Positions 5,538-9,686 of a stretch of 9,686 bases of DNA are shown in pieces (position 1 is the first letter of the stretch; the number at the start of each line of letters is the position of its first letter). The notes under the pieces are model-generated. The model had not been told where the DNA came from and did not search any database. It saw only the letters and a program-made list of their open reading frames with translations. Position numbers and translations under genes: made by a program. Origin of the DNA: DASUZB01 sp036377075 (GTDB lineage: Bacteria > Actinomycetota > CALGFH01); NCBI GenBank assembly GCA_036377075.1, contig DASUZB010000139.1:1-9686 (forward strand). The letters run 5' to 3'.

Positions 5538-6597
5538 CGCCCGCGCGGCCGGCGACCTGGCGGAAGACGCGCTCGTAGCCCTCGGCCATCTGCGCCACGT
5601 CGAAGTGGTCGAGCACGCGCTGGCGGCAGGCCTTCGGCTCCAGGTCGTCGACCCGCTCGATCGCCGCGGGTAGCTCCTCCACCCGGTCGCAGACGAACCC
5701 GGTGACGCCGTGCTCGACCACCTCGGGCACGGCGCCGGCGCGCAGCGCGACCACCGGCGTGCCGCAGGCCATGGCCTCCACCATCACCAGGCCGAAAGGC
5801 TCGTTCCACTGCACCGGGAACACCAGGCAGCGGGCGCGGCCGAGCAGCTCGGCCTTGAGCTGCGCGTCGGCCTCCCCCACCCACTCGACGTCCGGGCCGA
5901 GCAGCGGGCGGACGCGTGCCTCGAAGAAGTCCTGCTCGATCTTCTCGGTGCACTTGCCGGCGACCACGATCCGCCGGCCGGCGGCGCGCGCCGCCTCGAT
6001 CGCGAGGTGGGGCGCCTTCTCCCCGCTCATGCGCCCGAGGAACAGGCAGAAGTCGTCCTTGGACGACTCGAACGGGTAGGCGTCGGCCTGGGTGGCGTTG
6101 TGGACCGTGCCCACCCAGGGCAGCCTGGGTGCCAGCCGCCGCTGGAAATCGGCGACCGCCACCAGCGAGATTCCCGGGCCGATGTGCCGGTAGTAGCTGA
6201 GCATCTCGCCGTCGACCGGCCCGTGCGCGGTGACCACCGTCGGGGCGGCGTGGCGGGTCGCGGCGAGCACGGAGGCGGCGCAGTGGTCGTGGATCACGTC
6301 GAGCGGGGCCTCGCGCTCCAGCTCCTCGAGCAGGTCGGCGGCCTGCAGCGCGTGGGTGACCTCCGGCAGCACCTGGCCGATGCGCTCGCTCGGCGGATCG
6401 GCAACGGTCGAGAGGAAACGCCCGGCGATGGCGCGCGGCCCGGCACCGATGACGGTGACGTCGTGGCCCTTGGCGTGGAGCCCCTCGGCGAGCCAGAAGA
6501 CCATCGACTCGATGCCCCCGTAGCCCTGTGGCGGGATGGCGTACCAGGGTGGGGCGACGATCGCGATGCGCAGTGAGCCTTCGTCGAGCTCGGGCAC
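5506..6597 (-). CDS. GT4-family glycosyltransferase (GT-B fold)
   Basis: A 363-residue retaining glycosyltransferase with two Rossmann-like halves. The N-terminal acceptor half starts with RIAIVAPPWY (10-19) and a glycine loop GYGGIE (25-30); a second signature is DVIHDHCA (100-107). The C-terminal donor half starts near LFLGRMSGEK (185-194) and ends with EPFGLVMVEAMACGTPVV, the E-x7-E motif (E266, E274) that binds the sugar nucleotide in GT4. Such enzymes move a sugar from an NDP donor to lipid, glycan or small-molecule acceptors at the cytoplasmic face of the membrane; donor and acceptor cannot be inferred here. The start is the GTG at 6597, five to six bases after AGGAGGT. The basic tail overlaps the small membrane protein gene on the other strand by 32 bp. 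No other cell-wall genes lie next to it. Confidence 0.92.
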   Translation of the reverse strand: MPELDEGSLRIAIVAPPWYAIPPQGYGGIESMVFWLAEGLHAKGHDVTVIGAGPRAIAGRFLSTVADPPSERIGQVLPEVTHALQAADLLEELEREAPLDVIHDHCAASVLAATRHAAPTVVTAHGPVDGEMLSYYRHIGPGISLVAVADFQRRLAPRLPWVGTVHNATQADAYPFESSKDDFCLFLGRMSGEKAPHLAIEAARAAGRRIVVAGKCTEKIEQDFFEARVRPLLGPDVEWVGEADAQLKAELLGRARCLVFPVQWNEPFGLVMVEAMACGTPVVALRAGAVPEVVEHGVTGFVCDRVEELPAAIERVDDLEPKACRQRVLDHFDVAQMAEGYERVFRQVAGRAGATPGRRRPSR

Positions 6598-6627
6598 GGA
6601 TACCTCCTGATCCAGACGGGATGCCCA

Positions 6628-6657
6628 AACCTAACAAGCAAGACGGGGCGGTGCCAG
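6628..6657 (-). promoter_or_regulatory. Possible promoter of the glycosyltransferase gene
   Basis: On the minus strand CTGGCA (6652-6657) and TAGGTT (6628-6633) are separated by 18 bases and resemble -35 and -10 boxes. The transcript would start near 6621, leaving a short leader with the AGGAGG (6603-6608) before the GTG at 6597. Confidence 0.35.
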
Positions 6658-6734
6658 GAGCCGCGCAACGCTACAGCAACCCAAGCTCGCCGGCGGTGGC
6701 GGTTTGGCGGCGGTGGCGGGTGGTACCGGCGGGC

Positions 6735-7361
6735 ATGGCAGGGACCGATGAGCTGATCCCCGAGCGGCCGACGCTGCCGAGGCTGCGCGAGGCGGCGGCG
6801 GGCTGCCGGGGCTGCGGCCTGTGGCGCGACGCCACCCAGACGGTCTTCGGGGAGGGCGCCGCGCGGGCCACGGTGATGCTCGTCGGCGAGCAGCCCGGCG
6901 ACGGCGAGGACGAGGCCGGGCGCCCGTTCGTCGGCCCGGCCGGCCGGCTGCTCGACCGCGCCTTGGCCGACGCCGGCGTGGAACGCCAGCAGGCGTACGT
7001 GACCAACGTCGTCAAGCACTTCAAGTTCGAGCGTCGCGGCAAGCGGCGGCTGCACAAGAAGCCCAGCTCAGAGGAGGTCCGGGCGTGCCTTCCCTGGCTC
7101 GAGGCCGAGCTGGAGGTGGTCAAGCCCAAGGTGCTCGTCTGCCTCGGCGCGACCGCCGCCAAGGCGCTGCTCGGCGCGGGCTTCCGGGTGAGCCGGCAGC
7201 ACGGCGAGTGGGTCCCCTCGCCGCTGGCGCCACGGGTGACCGCGACCGTGCACCCGTCGTCGATCCTGCGCGCCCCCGACGAGGCGGCCCGCAAGCAGGC
7301 CTACGAGGAGTTCGTCGAGGACCTGTCGAGGATCCCCGCCGAGCTGCGGTCCGGCGGCTGA
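6735..7361 (+). CDS. udgX: UdgX-type uracil-DNA glycosylase (Fe-S, covalent-histidine type)
   Basis: A 208-residue uracil-DNA glycosylase of the family 4-like group. Motif A is GEQPGDGEDEAGRPFVGPAGR in two overlapping parts (51-71), with the GEQPGD form typical of UdgX. The R-loop is KRRLH (103-107); in Mycobacterium UdgX the loop is KRRIH and its His forms a covalent bond with the abasic sugar, so H107 is the expected nucleophile. Motif B is HPSSILR (173-179). C24-x2-C27 and C118 fit the Fe-S cluster; at the place where family 4 has NVVKC this protein has NVVKH (H95), as I recall for UdgX. The start is the ATG at 6735, which puts the CxxC at the usual distance from the N-terminus; longer frames upstream have no homology. 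It excises uracil from DNA and stays attached. fpg follows after 52 bp, making a repair pair. Confidence 0.9.
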   Translation: MAGTDELIPERPTLPRLREAAAGCRGCGLWRDATQTVFGEGAARATVMLVGEQPGDGEDEAGRPFVGPAGRLLDRALADAGVERQQAYVTNVVKHFKFERRGKRRLHKKPSSEEVRACLPWLEAELEVVKPKVLVCLGATAAKALLGAGFRVSRQHGEWVPSPLAPRVTATVHPSSILRAPDEAARKQAYEEFVEDLSRIPAELRSGG

Positions 7362-7398
7362 TCGGCGGCGGCGCGCCTGGTGCGACCCACCCGGGCGG

Positions 7399-7404
7399 TA
7401 CGCT
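7399..7404 (+). promoter_or_regulatory. Putative -10 box (TACGCT) for fpg
   Basis: TACGCT fits TANNNT and ends 9 bases before the ATG at 7414; no Shine-Dalgarno lies between. It suggests that fpg has its own promoter and a leaderless or nearly leaderless transcript, although it follows udgX by only 52 bp. Confidence 0.4.
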
Positions 7405-7413
7405 TGGCGCAGC

Positions 7414-8208
7414 ATGCCGGAACTGCCCGAGGTCGAGTCGGTCCGCCGGCAGCTCGACCCGGAGCTGCGTGGCCGCCGGGTGCTGCGCGTCTGGACCGAC
7501 CAGCAGCGGCGCTTCCACGCCCCCGAGCGGCTCGCCGGCCACCGCGTCGAGCGCGTCGGCCGGCGCGGCAAGTTCCTCGTCAGCCCGCTCGACGGCGGCC
7601 TCGAGCTGGTGCTCCACCTCGGCATGACCGGCTCGCTGCACTTCGGCCCCGCCGACCCGTACACGCGCGCGCGCCTCGCCCTCGACGACGGGCGTGAGCT
7701 GGTCTTCCGCGACCCGCGCCGGTTCGGCGCCCTGGCGGTGGTGGACGCGGGCGACTACGACGGGGTGCTGCCCTCCCTGGCCCGGCTCGGGCCCGAGCCG
7801 CTCTCCGACGACTTCGACCCCGAGCGCTTCGCCGCCGCCCTGGCCGCCACCCGCGCCCCGGTCAAGCCGTTCCTGCTGTCGCAGCGGCCGGTGGCCGGGG
7901 TCGGCAACATCTACGCCGACGAGGCGTTGTGGCTGGCCCGCGTCCACCCGGCCTCGCGGCGGGTCGGGCGGGGACGGGCATACGCCCTGCACGGCGCCAT
8001 CCGCGAGGTGCTGGCCGCCGCCATCGAGCGCGAGGGCACCACCTTCCGCGACTACCGCATGCTCAACGGCGAGAGCGGGCGTAACGCCACCTTCCTGGTC
8101 GCCTACGGCCAGGCCGGCCGGCCTTGCCCGCGCTGCGGCACGCCGCTGCGCCGCCTGGTGCTCGGCGGTCGCGGCACCACCTTCTGCCCCGCCTGCCAGC
8201 ACCGCTGA
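7414..8208 (+). CDS. mutM: Formamidopyrimidine-DNA glycosylase (Fpg/MutM)
   Basis: A 264-residue bifunctional DNA glycosylase/AP lyase. The N-terminus MPELPEVE is the family hallmark: P2 is the nucleophile that forms the Schiff base and E3 the acid. K53 in RRGKFLV corresponds to the conserved active-site lysine. HLGMTGSL (68-75, M71) and DPRRFG (100-105) supply residues that fill the gap left by the flipped-out base. The helix-two-turn-helix region (about 155-190, with GVGNIYADEAL) precedes a C-terminal zinc finger with C238, C241, C258 and C261. All catalytic and zinc residues are present and the length is normal, so the enzyme should be active on oxidised purines such as 8-oxoguanine and Fapy. 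Many Actinomycetota carry more than one Fpg/Nei paralogue, so this could be a secondary copy rather than the main MutM. It is the second gene of a repair pair with udgX. Confidence 0.9.
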   Translation: MPELPEVESVRRQLDPELRGRRVLRVWTDQQRRFHAPERLAGHRVERVGRRGKFLVSPLDGGLELVLHLGMTGSLHFGPADPYTRARLALDDGRELVFRDPRRFGALAVVDAGDYDGVLPSLARLGPEPLSDDFDPERFAAALAATRAPVKPFLLSQRPVAGVGNIYADEALWLARVHPASRRVGRGRAYALHGAIREVLAAAIEREGTTFRDYRMLNGESGRNATFLVAYGQAGRPCPRCGTPLRRLVLGGRGTTFCPACQHR

Positions 8209-8264
8209 GGAACCGCCGCTCAATCCCCCCGGGCTAGTCCCGATAGTTCCAATGGAAGGGGCGC

Positions 8265-8284
8265 GCCGCCTTGGGCCGCCTTGG
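8265..8284. repeat. Tandem 10-bp repeat (GCCGCCTTGG, two copies)
   Basis: Two adjacent perfect copies occupy 8265-8274 and 8275-8284, in the gap between fpg and the diguanylate cyclase gene and just ahead of the structured leader. Possible protein binding site or simple duplication. Confidence 0.5.
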
Positions 8285-8293
8285 GTTTAGGGA

Positions 8294-8369
8294 GGTGGGC
8301 CGGAGCCGCGCGCTGGACTGACCGAGGAGCGACGAGGGAAGCCAGCGCACGAAGCGGCGAAGGCCCACC
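8294..8369 (+). ncRNA. Candidate structured leader RNA of the diguanylate cyclase operon
   Basis: Three perfect nested stems lie in order within 76 bases: GGTGGGCC/GGCCCACC (8294-8301 with 8362-8369), GCCGC/GCGGC (8305-8309 with 8354-8358) and GCGCTGG/CCAGCGC (8310-8316 with 8342-8348). The internal loop between stems 1 and 2 is GGA opposite GAA, which could form three consecutive G-A pairs. A one-sided ACGAA bulge separates stems 2 and 3, and the end loop is 25 purine-rich bases. The element ends 12 bases before the Shine-Dalgarno (8382-8390) of the GGDEF gene. It matches no riboswitch class I know, including c-di-GMP-I. A terminator for fpg is the main alternative, but no T-run follows. Confidence 0.45.
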
Positions 8370-8393
8370 GACCGTTTGAATAAAGGGGAGACC

Positions 8394-9386
8394 GTGGACA
8401 CGACCGCTCCGGCGCCTGGCGGCGGCGAGCCCGGCGGACAAGGCCGGGCGGCCCCGTTGGTGATGGTGGCCGAGGACTCCCGCACGCTGCGCTCGATCCT
8501 GCGCGGCCAGCTCCGCGACCACGGCTACCAGGTCATCGAGGCCCACGACGGCGCCGAGGCGGTCACCGTCTGCCGCCGGGAGCGGCCCGACGTGGTGCTG
8601 CTCGACGTGGAGATGCCGCTCATGGACGGCCACCTGGTGCTGGCCAACCTCAAGCGCGACCCGGCCCTCGTCGACGTCCCGGTGGTGTTCGTCACCGCCC
8701 GGGTCACCACCGAGGACGTGGTCCAGGGGCTCGAGCTCGGCGCCCACGACTACCTGCGCAAGCCGTTCGAGGCCAGCGAGCTGCTCGCCCGCGTCCACGC
8801 CGCCCTGCGCACCAAGCGCCTGCAGGACGAGCTGCGGCTGCGCAACGCCGAGCTGGACCAGGTCAGCCGCACCGACGCCCTCACCGGCCTGCACAACCGC
8901 CGCCACCTGGAGGAACGCCTCACCGAGCAGACCAGCCTGGTCAAGCGGCACGGCGGCGAGCTGGGCCTGTTGCTGATCGACGTCGACCGCTTCAAGCGCG
9001 TCAACGACGAGCACGGCCACGCCGCCGGCGACGCGGTGCTGCGCATCCTGGCCGGGCGCCTGCGCGAGGCGATCAGGATGGAGGACGTGCCGGGGCGCTG
9101 GGGCGGCGAGGAGTTCCTGGTGATCCTGCCCGCCACCGGGCGCGACGGCGTCGGCATCGCTGGCGAGCGGGTGCGGCGCGGCGTCGCTGCCGACCCGTTC
9201 CAGCTCTCCACCATCGAGCTGCCGGTCACCGTGAGCGTCGGCGCCGCCAACGGCGTCGAGGACGGCTGGGAGGGCCTGGTCCGCCGCGCCGACGCCGCCC
9301 TCTACGCGGCCAAGGAGGCCGGCCGCAACCGGGTCGTGGTCGACCGGGGCGGCGCCAGGCAGGCGGACGCGGTGGCCAATTCGTGA
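8394..9386 (+). CDS. Response regulator diguanylate cyclase (REC-GGDEF, PleD-like)
   Basis: A 330-residue protein with a receiver domain (about 21-138) followed by a GGDEF domain (about 158-320). The receiver has the acidic pair E27-D28, phosphoacceptor D71 in LLDVEMP, T101 and K123 in YLRKPF, so it should be phosphorylated normally. The cyclase has DALTGLHNRRHLEERL (161-176), metal-site IDVDRFK (195-201), and GGEEF (237-241). RMED (228-231) lies five residues before GGEEF, exactly where PleD has its RxxD inhibitory site. It should make c-di-GMP from two GTP when phosphorylated and be inhibited by its product. There is no EAL domain and no membrane segment, so it is cytoplasmic. I chose the GTG at 8394 because AAAGGGGAG (8382-8390) precedes it; a TTG at 8376 has no ribosome binding site. 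The next gene overlaps by GTGA. No cognate histidine kinase is in view. Confidence 0.93.
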   Translation: MDTTAPAPGGGEPGGQGRAAPLVMVAEDSRTLRSILRGQLRDHGYQVIEAHDGAEAVTVCRRERPDVVLLDVEMPLMDGHLVLANLKRDPALVDVPVVFVTARVTTEDVVQGLELGAHDYLRKPFEASELLARVHAALRTKRLQDELRLRNAELDQVSRTDALTGLHNRRHLEERLTEQTSLVKRHGGELGLLLIDVDRFKRVNDEHGHAAGDAVLRILAGRLREAIRMEDVPGRWGGEEFLVILPATGRDGVGIAGERVRRGVAADPFQLSTIELPVTVSVGAANGVEDGWEGLVRRADAALYAAKEAGRNRVVVDRGGARQADAVANS

Positions 9387-9686
9387 GCCAGCGCGACCCG
9401 GCCGACGAGGCGGTACGGGTCCTGCTGGTCAGCGCGGACGCCGGCAGGGCCGGGACGGTGCGCGCCGCCCTGCCCGTCGGCGCGCCGCTGCGCGCGGTCG
9501 AGCGGCTCGCCGACGCGCTCGCCGAGCTCGACGGCGGCGAGGTCGACCTGGTGCTGTTCGACCTGGTACTGCCGGACGCGGCCGGCCTGCCCGCCTGGCG
9601 CTCGCTCGCCGAGCACGCCGGTGGCCTGCCCGTGCTGGTGCTCGCCCCGGCCGGGGACCCGGCGGCCGGGCGCGCCGTCGCCGAGG
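9383..9686 (+). CDS. Receiver-domain protein with degenerate acidic pocket (cut by window edge)
   Basis: The GTG at 9383 overlaps the stop codon of the cyclase gene in the sequence GTGA, so the two are translationally coupled. The 101 residues in view form one receiver-like domain: VRVLLVSADA (11-20), VDLVLFDLVLPDAAG (54-68) with D60 at the phosphoacceptor position, and LPVLVLAP (82-89). The two acidic residues that normally follow the first beta strand are S17 and A18, and the conserved Thr/Ser after strand 4 is A88. Metal binding and phosphorylation are therefore doubtful even though D60 is kept. The gene runs off the window, so the output domain is unknown; in such operons a second GGDEF, a PAS-containing kinase or a phosphatase domain would be usual. 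It very likely acts with the upstream cyclase. Confidence 0.8.
   Translation, partial: MSQRDPADEAVRVLLVSADAGRAGTVRAALPVGAPLRAVERLADALAELDGGEVDLVLFDLVLPDAAGLPAWRSLAEHAGGLPVLVLAPAGDPAAGRAVAE

Noticed and set aside
4518..6576. Long plus-strand frames opposite the PHP and glycosyltransferase genes
   Set aside because: They are antisense shadows typical of high-GC coding DNA, with no conserved motifs, whereas the minus-strand genes carry complete catalytic motif sets.
8294..8369. c-di-GMP-I riboswitch upstream of the GGDEF gene
   Set aside because: The conserved strings of that class around the GNRA loop and its receptor are absent; only the position is suggestive. Kept as an unassigned structured element instead.
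7120..9020. Long minus-strand frames opposite fpg and the diguanylate cyclase gene
   Set aside because: Same reason: low-complexity shadow translations without domains, opposite genes with intact active sites.
1..9686. Defence system, mobile element, CRISPR array or biosynthetic cluster
   Set aside because: No spaced repeats, transposase, integrase, restriction, toxin-antitoxin or core biosynthetic gene was found. The PD-(D/E)XK nuclease is Cas4-like only in its Fe-S clamp and has no Cas neighbours.

Overview
The window is very GC-rich (mostly well above 70% by eye) and dense with genes. It uses GTG and TTG starts freely and contains several actinobacterial hallmarks: a BldC-like short MerR-type regulator, a UdgX-type uracil-DNA glycosylase, an RsbW-like anti-sigma kinase, and genes whose -10 TANNNT box sits directly before the start codon. 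It is chromosomal DNA of a member of the Actinomycetota; I cannot place it further. I see no transposase, integrase, phage gene, rRNA, tRNA or CRISPR array.

Layout. (1) 1-860, minus: N-terminal part of a major facilitator transporter, cut by the window edge. (2) 924-2195, plus: one uninterrupted reading frame that joins the first ~31 residues of a response regulator, the HisKA and N-box part of a histidine kinase, and a five-helix DUF4153/DUF4173-type membrane domain. It looks like an ancestral regulator-kinase-membrane protein operon collapsed by two in-frame deletions. (3) 2196-2682: a non-coding stretch of about 490 bp with a strong hairpin after the fusion gene and a lower-GC part with several short inverted repeats. 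It leads into a 72-residue BldC-like DNA-binding protein (2683-2901). (4) 3043-5267, minus: anti-sigma kinase, a stand-alone PD-(D/E)XK nuclease with AddB-like Fe-S cysteines, and a PHP-domain phosphoesterase. The BldC-like and anti-sigma genes converge on a strong double inverted repeat. (5) 5382-5537, plus: a 51-residue single-helix membrane protein, tail-to-tail and overlapping a GT4 glycosyltransferase (5506-6597, minus). (6) 6735-8208, plus: a base-excision repair pair, UdgX then Fpg/MutM. (7) 8394-9686, plus: a PleD-like receiver-GGDEF diguanylate cyclase coupled by a GTGA overlap to a second receiver protein whose acidic pocket is degenerate. The leader of this operon contains a nested stem structure (8294-8369) that I cannot assign to a known RNA class.

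Functionally the window is a mosaic of small units: signalling (fusion gene, BldC-like protein, anti-sigma kinase, c-di-GMP synthesis), DNA repair (PD-(D/E)XK nuclease, UdgX, Fpg), nucleotide or RNA-end phosphoesterase activity (PHP), and surface glycan or glycolipid synthesis (GT4). The two observations most worth following are the regulator-kinase-membrane fusion and the structured leader of the diguanylate cyclase operon.
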